Origin: a virus
IMG/VR virus record: IMGVR_UViG_3300046507_000489
Span: 1-45,167 of that record
DNA length: 45,167 nt
Direction: 5' to 3' (one strand)
Notes under the pieces: generated by a model
The model's database searches: none
What the model was told of the DNA's origin: nothing
Seen by the model: the letters and a program-made list of their open reading frames with translations, nothing else
Program-made: the position numbers and the translations under genes
Shown here: piece after piece, positions 22,893 through 30,026 of the stretch
Layout: the number at the start of each line of letters is the position of its first letter
Position numbering within the stretch: the first letter of the stretch is position 1

Positions 22893-23441
22893 CTATGCTG
22901 CGACGGCGTTGATCGCGGCGGAAAGATCGCCGGTCATTGCTGCCTGGTTGATGGTGTGGTTGACAGGTTCGGGCTTCGGCCGGATGGCGGCCGGAGATGC
23001 GTGCTTGCGAGGTTCGATATGCTGGGTCTTCTTGCCGTCATAGCCAGGCGCGACCTTGAGCTGAGCTTCGACGCGCGGACGGGCTGACATGAGGAGCTCG
23101 CGCTCCGTGTCGGAGATACCGGCCCGTTCGAGCTCTCGCTGAATCGGAATGCGCGGTGCAATGCGCTCGAGGATGTCGGCGTGAAGCTTGCCCCTCTTCG
23201 GCTCGAGCGAGCCGTAGTCGTCTGAGACATCCTTGCCGTAGCTAATCTTGCGAACGATCTCAGCGGCCGGGCACATGGAGCAGTTCATGGCGGCCTGGCA
23301 CCCTCGCCGCTTTTCGACGTGCTTGCCCATCCACACCGCTTCGCGCAGCACCATGCATGACGCCATCTTGGTGTCGGCGTTGAAGACTGGGCAGGTGAAG
23401 CTGAACTGGTTCTGGTTCGACAGGGTCAGGTATTGAGCCAT
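22893..23441 (-). CDS. Cysteine-containing protein with the shared GDLSAAIN tail
   Basis: A 182-residue protein starting MAQYLTLSNQNQFSF at an ATG overlapping the stop of the WGR-like gene (TGATG). Cysteines at 17, 29, 48, 54 and 57 include NCSMCPAAE and could bind a metal. The middle is charged (REVEE-type helix, ELERAGISDTERELL), the region 130-160 is basic and flexible (KKTQHIEPRKHAS), and the last 20 residues contain GDLSAAIN, almost identical to the C-terminus of the 1053-1403 product. It lies between the ligase and WGR genes, so a DNA repair or replication role is likely, but no family was recognised. Confidence 0.75.
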   Translation of the reverse strand: MAQYLTLSNQNQFSFTCPVFNADTKMASCMVLREAVWMGKHVEKRRGCQAAMNCSMCPAAEIVRKISYGKDVSDDYGSLEPKRGKLHADILERIAPRIPIQRELERAGISDTERELLMSARPRVEAQLKVAPGYDGKKTQHIEPRKHASPAAIRPKPEPVNHTINQAAMTGDLSAAINAVAA

Positions 23442-23980
23442 CAAAATCTCCCGAAATTCTTGTTCTGGCGGTAGGTTGCTGCCTGCTCGGCAAGGTGCTG
23501 AGCCTCTTCGGCGCGCTTGGCTGCCTCGATCTCTTCGCGCGTATGGCTGCGCGGCTTCTGCTCACCGAGGTAAGTGCCGTTTTCAGCAAAGCGCGGCTGC
23601 TCGAGCTCACGGCGCTGGCTGGTGTCGATGCCGAGATCGAGGTGATCGAGCATGGAGCCGGGCAGCTTCGGCCAGAGGGCCGGTCCAAGTCCCATCCGGA
23701 GCTCGCGCTCGTCGTTGCACCTTTTCGTGGTGTTGGACTTGATCGCGTAGCCCTTGCGGGTCTTGGAGCTGAGCATGGACTCGAACTCCTTCTCGACCTT
23801 CGCCTGGTCGCCGGTGACGATGATAATCTCGCCGAGCCGGCCGTCGTTCTTGCCGTAGCGTTTGACGAGCGCGGACTTACCATCGGCACCGACGACACAA
23901 ATCAGGTTGTAGAATTTGTTCGACCTTTTACCGTCGCTGCTCTCAAGATTAATGTTAGCGATTTCAACTGGATAGCTCAT
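23441..23980 (-). CDS. WGR-like domain protein next to the ligase
   Basis: A 179-residue protein. Residues 20-80 fit a WGR domain: NKFYNLICVVGADGKSALVKRYGKND, RLGEI, then KVEKEFESMLSSKTRKGYA, matching the Y-L-----YVV-RWGRIG--G pattern and the terminal K---GY. WGR domains in PARPs recognise 5' phosphates at DNA breaks; the nearby ligase makes a nick-sensing role plausible. The C-terminal 60 residues are a charged helix (EEIEAAKRAEEAQHLAEQA) likely to be a coiled coil. A promoter motif (24010-24031) and an operator (24039-24052) lie upstream. The WGR call is a by-eye match and the tryptophan is replaced by tyrosine. Confidence 0.68.
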   Translation of the reverse strand: MSYPVEIANINLESSDGKRSNKFYNLICVVGADGKSALVKRYGKNDGRLGEIIIVTGDQAKVEKEFESMLSSKTRKGYAIKSNTTKRCNDERELRMGLGPALWPKLPGSMLDHLDLGIDTSQRRELEQPRFAENGTYLGEQKPRSHTREEIEAAKRAEEAQHLAEQAATYRQNKNFGRF

Positions 23981-24009
23981 GCTCTTTCTCGCTTTTGCTT
24001 ATGTCTCTG

Positions 24010-24031
24010 ATATAGCGCGATGTTGATTGGG
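24010..24031 (-). promoter_or_regulatory. Middle-type promoter motif upstream of the WGR-like gene
   Basis: Minus strand: AACCC, 13 bases, CTATAT. The hexamer equals the rhizobial sigma-70 -10 consensus. The hexamer ends about 30 bases before the ATG. Confidence 0.7.
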
Positions 24032-24038
24032 TTGTAAG

Positions 24039-24052
24039 TCAATGTTGACTGA
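24039..24052. promoter_or_regulatory. Dispersed operator palindrome (TCAATGTTGACTGA)
   Basis: Copy of the palindrome immediately upstream of the promoter motif at 24010-24031, next to the primase stop codon. Confidence 0.75.
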
Positions 24053-24059
24053 TGCCCTT

Positions 24060-25154
24060 TTACGCGCGTCGCTTTACCGCGTAGGGATTGCGCAGCCGCC
24101 ATTTGACATCGACAGCCGGCGTCCAGACGGTCGCGGCGTAGTAGGCCTGACGCACCACCTCGCCTGGCACTTCGTTCGGATCCTTGTCAGGTGGCAGCAG
24201 TGCAATGCGGGTCTGAATGCCGATCGCAGTCACGCGCTTGGCGGCGTCGAGCGCTGCGATCAGCGCCTTCGTCTCGCCGTCCCACATGATCGTCAGCCGT
24301 TTGATGCCCTGCCGGCGGAGCTGCGTCAGCCTACCGATCTGGTCGTCACCATCCAGTGACCCGTAGGAGAGGTGCTTGCCGAAGGAGCCGACCGGCACGA
24401 TCCGGCGCAGTTGCACATCCTCGTCGAAGGCGATCTTGATGGCGGCGACGTCGAAAGCCCCCTCGCCCATCGCGATCTCGTCGGTCATGACGACGTTCTG
24501 ACCGTTGTAGAGGTAGCGGCCCGTTCCAGGCAGTTCCTTGGGGAAGAGATACTTGCGGGTCTTGTTGCCGGTGAGGTCGCGCCCCTGAAATGTCTTCAGC
24601 GAGCCGTCGAGGTCGTAGACCGGGATGATGACGCGGTCGTCGAACTTCTGCATCGCCTTGTTGCCCTGCTCGTCTACGAACTGCCAGAAGCCGAACTGGC
24701 AATAGCGCAGGTTGAAGTAGCGGGCGTAGTCGCCGGTTATGCCGCGGTTCTCGAGGTATTCGAGGTTCTCGCCGTCTTCTGTCGGCAGCTCCTGCGAATA
24801 CGGCAGGATCACCTGGCCGGGATCGACCGCCACACCTGACAGCCGCTTCGGCCGCCAGCCTTGGTCAGAGAGGATCTCCTTGCAGAAGCGCAAGGTGTCG
24901 GCCCATTTGCCGGTTCCAAGGTGAGCGTGAACGAAGCGCGACTTGTTGTAGTGGGCATTGCAGGAGAAGCAGTTGCCAAGGCCGCTATCGGCGTTGAGAT
25001 AGACGCGGTAGCGATTATCGCCACACTCGGGACAATCGCGCGCGTTGATCTGCATGCCAGACGAGCCGCGGCCCATCTTGTAGGCGAGCGACTCCCGGTC
25101 GAAGAAGAACTCCAGGTCGAGGTTCTGGGTGATCTCCTCGAAGATGTTTTCCAT
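24060..25154 (-). CDS. DnaG-type primase
   Basis: A 364-residue primase. A zinc ribbon has CPEC (C41, C44) and CFSC (C62, C65). The catalytic core includes QFGFWQF, DDRVIIPVYDLDG, FQGRDLTG and KYLFPKELP (the RNA polymerase-like basic region), then the TOPRIM motif with AMGEGAFDVAAI and later IMWDGETKA (acidic metal-binding residues). It is shorter than bacterial DnaG (about 580) and lacks a helicase-interaction C-domain, as is common in phages. The ATG overlaps the helicase stop (TGATG), so primase and helicase are translated as a coupled pair. It would make RNA primers for lagging-strand synthesis. Confidence 0.92.
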   Translation of the reverse strand: MENIFEEITQNLDLEFFFDRESLAYKMGRGSSGMQINARDCPECGDNRYRVYLNADSGLGNCFSCNAHYNKSRFVHAHLGTGKWADTLRFCKEILSDQGWRPKRLSGVAVDPGQVILPYSQELPTEDGENLEYLENRGITGDYARYFNLRYCQFGFWQFVDEQGNKAMQKFDDRVIIPVYDLDGSLKTFQGRDLTGNKTRKYLFPKELPGTGRYLYNGQNVVMTDEIAMGEGAFDVAAIKIAFDEDVQLRRIVPVGSFGKHLSYGSLDGDDQIGRLTQLRRQGIKRLTIMWDGETKALIAALDAAKRVTAIGIQTRIALLPPDKDPNEVPGEVVRQAYYAATVWTPAVDVKWRLRNPYAVKRRA

Positions 25155-26530
25155 CAAACTCTCCCGAGAACCTTGGTGAGGAACTTGAGCTTGTCGCGCT
25201 CCTGACGAATGCGGATCGAGAAGCCGTCTTCAGAGTTTCGCGAGGCAGCCCAGAACAGACGCGCCTCGCCCGACTGCTTTTCAGCGTCGGTGGCGTTGAT
25301 GCCGATCACGACGTCGGCAATACGGATCTTGTTGAAGTCCTCAGACACGTCGGTCATCTTGGCGGTATGAGCACTGGCGCCGGCGCGGTTGGTCTGCGTG
25401 GCAGAGATCAGCGCCAGGTCGTGCTCGTGGGCAATGGCGCGGATATCGACGTAGATGGACTTGGAGTTCTCGATAATGTTGTCGGTGCGATACTCGGCCG
25501 CCATGATGTCAGCGTAGTCGACCGCCAGCAGATCGAGAATGATGCCTTCTGACCGCCAGCGCTCGAGGAGCCGGTAGATCGCCGATGGCTTCAGGGTGCC
25601 GGTCGCATAGTCGCGGAGCAGCAGCGTGCCGGCCTTTGCCTCGGCCGCCTTGATCCTGTTGCGCACCGTCTGCGGATCGTCCTTCAGCAAACGCATAGCG
25701 GTGTCTGCGAGGTTAGCGTCGAGACGATCGGCGATGATCGCCTTGCTCACTTCGAGCGACAGATAGGCGGTATTGTAGCCGAGCAGCGAGGCGTTCTTGG
25801 TGAACTCGCCAAGCGACAGTGACTTACCGGACTTTGCTGGACCCATCATCAGCGACAGTTCCTGCCTGCCCCATCCGTCGTGGTGGAGATGGCAATCGAT
25901 CTCGCTGTAGCCGGTCGAGATGCCGCGCTTGACGATCTTGCCGGCCTTCCAGTCCTCGCGGACCTGGGTTCGATTGTCGATCTCGGTCCAATAGTTGTAG
26001 TCGCCGTCATCAACCTCGGCGCCGACGAGCAGTGCTGCCTTCTGAAGCTTCTCGATCCCCTTGAAGTCGCCACGCTGCAGGAGCTCGACGCTCTTGATGA
26101 GCGCGTTCTCCATCGCCTGGTGCCTCGCGAAGTCCGTCACCTTCTCCAGCACGTAGCTCGAGTTGGAGAGGTCGGTGCGCATCGCATCTTTGATGGCCTC
26201 CTTGAGGTCGGGCATCATGTCGTCGCGGATGCGCTTCTTGGTGCGCTCGTCCTTGATGATCTGCGTGAGGATGCGCAGATCGGGAACAGCCCTGTGGACC
26301 TTGATGTGCTCCTTCACGAGCCGGACCAGCACTCCGCTGGCGCTGCTTGCCAGATAATCCGGGTCGATCAGATCCTTTGCGCGGTTGGCGAACTTGCTGT
26401 CGCGCAGGAACAGCGCCGTGACCTTCTTCTGGAAGGCCTCGTCAAAATCCCACTGTGCCACTTCAGCCGTTTGCTCTTCCGCGCCCTGCACTTCTTCAGT
26501 CTCTTCGGTTTGTGCTTCTGCGAGGGACAT
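25154..26530 (-). CDS. DnaB-type replicative helicase
   Basis: A 458-residue RecA-fold (superfamily 4) helicase. The first 30 residues are acidic and probably disordered. A helical N-domain (30-170) is followed by GISTGYSEIDCHL, Walker A GPAKSGKS at 230-237, YLSLEVSK (H1a-like), Walker B ILDLLAVDYADIM and H3-type ALISATQTNRAG. It should unwind the fork as a hexamer together with the primase encoded just downstream. Start at 26530 with AAAGGA 7 bases upstream. An operator palindrome (26552-26565) lies 21 bases upstream of the start codon. Confidence 0.94.
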   Translation of the reverse strand: MSLAEAQTEETEEVQGAEEQTAEVAQWDFDEAFQKKVTALFLRDSKFANRAKDLIDPDYLASSASGVLVRLVKEHIKVHRAVPDLRILTQIIKDERTKKRIRDDMMPDLKEAIKDAMRTDLSNSSYVLEKVTDFARHQAMENALIKSVELLQRGDFKGIEKLQKAALLVGAEVDDGDYNYWTEIDNRTQVREDWKAGKIVKRGISTGYSEIDCHLHHDGWGRQELSLMMGPAKSGKSLSLGEFTKNASLLGYNTAYLSLEVSKAIIADRLDANLADTAMRLLKDDPQTVRNRIKAAEAKAGTLLLRDYATGTLKPSAIYRLLERWRSEGIILDLLAVDYADIMAAEYRTDNIIENSKSIYVDIRAIAHEHDLALISATQTNRAGASAHTAKMTDVSEDFNKIRIADVVIGINATDAEKQSGEARLFWAASRNSEDGFSIRIRQERDKLKFLTKVLGRV

Positions 26531-26551
26531 ACAGCTTCCTTTCTCAATCAG

Positions 26552-26565
26552 TCAATATTTATTGA
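26552..26565. promoter_or_regulatory. Dispersed operator palindrome (TCAATATTTATTGA)
   Basis: Copy of the palindrome in the leader of the helicase gene, preceded on the minus strand by CTAAAG, a possible weak -10. Confidence 0.75.
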
Positions 26566-26649
26566 ACGCTTTAGGCTTAGAAAAAGCGCTCGTATCGACC
26601 TCTCATGAGCATCGCTCACATGAGAAGATATCGAATACAGCGCGGGTTG

Positions 26650-27360
26650 CTACTGGAGATACGTATAGACCCGCTGGACCTGTTCAGGCTCGTAGCGGGC
26701 TTCGACCTTGCTCAAGGGCAGCACGTCGTCGTTGACGAACTGTGCCAGATACATCGGCGGATTGGCACGCAATCCGGCCTGCTTGAAGAGCCAGTCGTGA
26801 TAGTCGTCCTGATGGGCGATCGAGCGATAGTTCTGGATCATGTAGCAGGGATCTTCGGAGAGATAGAGCTTGGTGGTCTGCATCTCCTCCCACTGTGCCT
26901 GCGTGTGCTCCACATCGAAGCTTCCGTAGAGGTGATGCGGCCGGGGCAGATGCTTCTGGTTCCAAAACCGGAGGCGCCGGCCCATCGTCGTGTGAATGTA
27001 TTCGCGGTATGGCATGCCGAGCGCATCGGCGACCTGGCGTCCGCGGTAGCAGGCGGCAAAGAGACCCTTGGCCTTGGCGTCGTTGTTGGCAAGACCGCTG
27101 AAGATCGACTCCACGCTGGGTGGTCTCACGAAGCTCGCTGTCTTGCGATCAACCTGGGCCGCGTAAAAAGCACGATAGACTTCCGTGAAGGCCTGAATAT
27201 AGAGCCTGGTCGCCTGGACCGGCGTCATCATCCGGTAGTCGAACCACTTGGAACGAAAAAGCTCCGGCTCAAGGGCCAGGAGCTTCTTCGAGGTATACAT
27301 GAGGGCGACGATGTCGTCCTCAAGCGGATTGTGTCGTTCAGTTTCGTTCAGCACCTGCAT
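26650..27360 (-). CDS. Hypothetical protein, 236 residues
   Basis: Starts MQVLNETERHNPLEDDI; the start at 27360 lies 23 bases inside the end of phoH and directly below a promoter motif (27408-27428). The longer frame would be antisense-shadowed by phoH and is not supported. The protein is soluble and rich in aromatic residues (RLRFWNQKHLPRPHHLYG, EDPCYMIQNYRSIAHQDDYHDW), with several conserved-looking histidines and acidic residues that might bind metal. No family was recognised. It lies between phoH and the helicase. Confidence 0.75.
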   Translation of the reverse strand: MQVLNETERHNPLEDDIVALMYTSKKLLALEPELFRSKWFDYRMMTPVQATRLYIQAFTEVYRAFYAAQVDRKTASFVRPPSVESIFSGLANNDAKAKGLFAACYRGRQVADALGMPYREYIHTTMGRRLRFWNQKHLPRPHHLYGSFDVEHTQAQWEEMQTTKLYLSEDPCYMIQNYRSIAHQDDYHDWLFKQAGLRANPPMYLAQFVNDDVLPLSKVEARYEPEQVQRVYTYLQ

Positions 27361-28174
27361 TGATGAATCTTTCGAGCCCCGCTCTGTCGCTTTCGTTCGT
27401 CTCATCATAATAGCGATCAGAAATCGGCGTTTCGTAAGCCTCGACAATTTTCTGCACGAGCCCATGACGGACGATGTCGCTATTCCGGAAGGAAACGGTA
27501 GCGATTTCATCCAGATGCTCGGTTCTCTTCATGGCATCCATCAGGCCCGATTTGATACCATTGTCGATCTGACGGGGATCACCGTTGATGATGAACTTGC
27601 CCCCTTCCCCGAAGCGCGTCAGCAGCATCTTGAACTCGGTCACGGTGGCATTTTGCATTTCGTCGGCAATAAGCCAGCCGTTCTTCAGGGTAGCGCCACG
27701 CATGAAGGCGAGCGGGCGCGCGTCGATCTTCTTGTTCTTCACCAGGTATTCGTAATAGCCGCGACCCAATGCTTCGATGAATGCCTCCTCGAGCGGAAGC
27801 AGGTAGGGCGCATACTTCTCCTCGAGCTCACCCGGAAGAAAGCCGAAGCCTCGCTCGACCTCCACCGCCGGCCTGGTGACGTAGATCTTCTCGATCTGGC
27901 GGTTCTTCAGGGCTTCGGCTGCGCGTTGCACGGCGAACCAGGTCTTGCCCGTCCCAGCAGGGCCAATACCAAACACGACATCGGCCTGTCGAATGGCTGC
28001 ATCGTAGGCGCGTTGACCAGGCGTCAGAGCCTCGACGAGCACCTGGCGCGCCGGTCTCGGCACCTCGTGATGGTTCGCTTCGAGGGCTGCCATGATCAGA
28101 TTTTGATGGGGATTTTCGGGGTGGCGCTTTGCCTTACGTTCTTGACGATTGGCGGCCTTGCGGGACTGGGACAT
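27338..28174 (-). CDS. PhoH-like ATPase
   Basis: A 278-residue protein. Residues 1-40 are basic, followed by TPGQRAYDAAIRQADVVFGI, Walker A GPAGTGKT at 71-78, KIYVTRPAVEVERGFGFLPGELEEK, then Walker B LIADEMQNAT and GDPRQID, all diagnostic of PhoH (SF1-helicase-like ATPase, often with a role in RNA metabolism). PhoH genes are frequent in phages, where their function is unknown. The start at 28174 has GGAG 6 bases upstream; the longer frame begins in the operator region. An operator (28232-28245) lies about 58 bases upstream. TTGATT within it and TAAACT 18 bases on could be the promoter. Confidence 0.92.
   Translation of the reverse strand: MSQSRKAANRQERKAKRHPENPHQNLIMAALEANHHEVPRPARQVLVEALTPGQRAYDAAIRQADVVFGIGPAGTGKTWFAVQRAAEALKNRQIEKIYVTRPAVEVERGFGFLPGELEEKYAPYLLPLEEAFIEALGRGYYEYLVKNKKIDARPLAFMRGATLKNGWLIADEMQNATVTEFKMLLTRFGEGGKFIINGDPRQIDNGIKSGLMDAMKRTEHLDEIATVSFRNSDIVRHGLVQKIVEAYETPISDRYYDETNESDRAGLERFINAGAERN
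27408..27428 (-). promoter_or_regulatory. Middle-type promoter motif inside phoH, upstream of the 26650-27360 gene
   Basis: Minus strand: GCC, 12 bases, CTATTA in TCGCTATTATG. It lies about 48 bases before the ATG at 27360. Confidence 0.55.
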
Positions 28175-28231
28175 CAGTAACTCCAGTGGGAGGGTATGTG
28201 TCACCAGTTTACCGGAAAGGTCGCCAATCAA

Positions 28232-28245
28232 TCAACATTGATTGA
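28232..28245. promoter_or_regulatory. Dispersed operator palindrome (TCAACATTGATTGA)
   Basis: Extended as TCAATCAACATTGATTGA (28228-28245). Lies between the last late gene and phoH. Confidence 0.75.
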
Positions 28246-28260
28246 TTACACCAAGGCGAT

Positions 28261-28917
28261 TTATTGCCACCACTTGTCGTCGGTGTAATCCATCGGGATA
28301 GGTGTCATCTCTTTCAGCGTCCAGGATGCCTTATACTGGCTCTCCACCCAACTCGAGCCGATGACGAAGACGGCAATCTGCTGCTGCGGGGTCAGTTCGT
28401 GATCGATATTGTCGGCATCGCGGAAGATCATCGTCGAGGTGTCGCCGGCCGAGAGCTTCAGCGAGGCAGCGGTTGCGCGCGCATTAAGGTTGGTCTGGTC
28501 TTCCGGACGACCCTGCATCGCGATCTCCCCGTATCCGGGAATGATGAGCCTGGCACCCTTCGCGATGCGCCGCGAGCGCTCTTCATTGATCATGCCTTCG
28601 GTCGGCTGAACAATACCGTCGAAAACCGGAGCCGGCGTGGCACTGGCCTGCGAATAGAGCCACTGAAGATTCTGAGCCGAGAAGCCGAGGATGTCATCCA
28701 TCTGCGGCCCGAGATGCGCGATAACACCATCGACAATCTGCTGCTTCGTGGCGTCGGCAGGAAGCGGAGCGATCGGCGTGGTGCCGCCCGACACTGTCGA
28801 GACGTCCGGAAGGTCCGGGTCCGTCAGCGTGATCATGAATTCGACGCTGGTGATCGATCCAGACGTCTTGTCGATCCACGCGCGATTAATCTTCCAGTCA
28901 AGTTCGAGGTTGCTCAT
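28261..28917 (-). CDS. Tail-associated protein with DUF4376-like C-terminus
   Basis: A 218-residue protein. The C-terminal 100 residues (RIAKGARLIIPGYGEIAMQGRP, STMIFRDADNIDHELTPQQ, ASWTLKEMTPIPMDYT) follow the pattern of DUF4376 domains (F-D-A-D-N--H-LT--Q followed by SW-LK), found in phage tail fibre and tail-tip proteins. The N-terminal part (LDWKINRAWIDKTSGSITSVEF) also looks structural. It is the last gene of the late operon, after the glycine-rich adhesin, and is probably a virion or fibre assembly protein. The ATG overlaps the upstream stop by one base. Confidence 0.75.
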   Translation of the reverse strand: MSNLELDWKINRAWIDKTSGSITSVEFMITLTDPDLPDVSTVSGGTTPIAPLPADATKQQIVDGVIAHLGPQMDDILGFSAQNLQWLYSQASATPAPVFDGIVQPTEGMINEERSRRIAKGARLIIPGYGEIAMQGRPEDQTNLNARATAASLKLSAGDTSTMIFRDADNIDHELTPQQQIAVFVIGSSWVESQYKASWTLKEMTPIPMDYTDDKWWQ

Positions 28918-30017
28918 TAGGTTGCTCCTACAATGGTGCCTGTGTTGTTGAGAGTGCGAGCGGTTCCGACGATGGCAGCACCTGCTGCTCCACCGCCAGC
29001 ACCAGGTGAGCCACCTGCGCCACCGCCATTGTTGCCTGCGCCGCCAGTTGCACCCGTTCCGCCGGTGTTGCCAGCCGTCGCCCAGGTGCCACCTGTGCCA
29101 CCGGTTCCACCAGTTCCACCCCAGCCTGCGTTGGTGCCCGGAGCGCCGCCACCTGCGCCGCCGCTTCCAACAGCAGCGTTATGATTAGATCCCTGCCCGG
29201 CACCGCCGTTACCACCTGCACCGCCACCGCCCCCATTGGTGTAGGTGCGATAGGATGAGGGATACTGGCGGGAGACCTGGAAGTTGTTGGCTTCGGTATT
29301 GGCGCCACGGAAGTAACTGATACCGCCGATGACCTGGGGATTGGCCGGCCACGCCGGAGCGGATGGCGCGCTATGGGGCGTGTCCCAGAGCAGCGTGCTG
29401 GCCCACCAGAGCTGTTTCCAGCCGTGCGGGGTGCCGCCAGCGTTATCACCATCTTGATAGTAGCCGTATTTAGGCGAGGTCTTCTGGTATACCGGACCTT
29501 CCGACGCGGTATAGCCCGTGTCGTAGAAGCCACCACCGCCCGAGCCGCCCGTTCCGCCGATGCCACCAGCACCGCCACCGCCACGGATCGCGCCGGTGTT
29601 ATTGATGGTGAGGCCGCTCTGCTGAACGTTGATGGCATGACCGCCCGCACCGCTGTTTGGATTGCCACCCGCCGCGTGAATGCTGCCGGCGTTGTCAAGG
29701 ACGAGCAGACCACCGCCGGCAGTTCCTGTAGAGAAGGCAGCGGTAGCCGGCGTCGTCGACCCGATAATCACGCCTGCATTGATCACCACACGCTTGCGCT
29801 TGTCCGAGGCCCAGTCTGCGGCCGAGAACAGGTTCTGCATGACGACGTTGTTAGCGTTCGCCGAGAGCGTGACGACGACTTCAGCCGAATAGACCTGGGT
29901 CCAGGTGCCGGAGACCTTCGAGGAGACCTCCTTGACCTCAACCCAGGCACCGTTCTGCTTGACGTAGACGCTCTTGACCGTCTTCCAGGTGCCCGCGTCC
30001 TTGACGAGAAGGGTCAT
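28917..30017 (-). CDS. Glycine-rich tail adhesin (Gp38-like polyglycine type)
   Basis: A 366-residue protein. Residues 1-50 have two short repeats (GTWKTVKSVYVKQNGAWVEV, SGTWTQVY) typical of phage fibre attachment. The middle part reads like a beta structure with NNTGAIRGGGGAGG, and the C-terminal 130 residues consist largely of glycine-rich blocks (GGGGGAGGNGGAG, GGTGGTGGTGGTW) interrupted by variable segments, ending in ARTLNNTGTIVGAT. Such glycine blocks form polyglycine-II lattices in T-even type Gp38 adhesins, where the loops between them determine the receptor. It is likely the receptor-binding tip of the tail fibre encoded just upstream. Start at 30017 with AGGAG 6 bases upstream. Confidence 0.85.
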   Translation of the reverse strand: MTLLVKDAGTWKTVKSVYVKQNGAWVEVKEVSSKVSGTWTQVYSAEVVVTLSANANNVVMQNLFSAADWASDKRKRVVINAGVIIGSTTPATAAFSTGTAGGGLLVLDNAGSIHAAGGNPNSGAGGHAINVQQSGLTINNTGAIRGGGGAGGIGGTGGSGGGGFYDTGYTASEGPVYQKTSPKYGYYQDGDNAGGTPHGWKQLWWASTLLWDTPHSAPSAPAWPANPQVIGGISYFRGANTEANNFQVSRQYPSSYRTYTNGGGGGAGGNGGAGQGSNHNAAVGSGGAGGGAPGTNAGWGGTGGTGGTGGTWATAGNTGGTGATGGAGNNGGGAGGSPGAGGGAAGAAIVGTARTLNNTGTIVGAT

Positions 30018-30026
30018 GCCAGCTCC

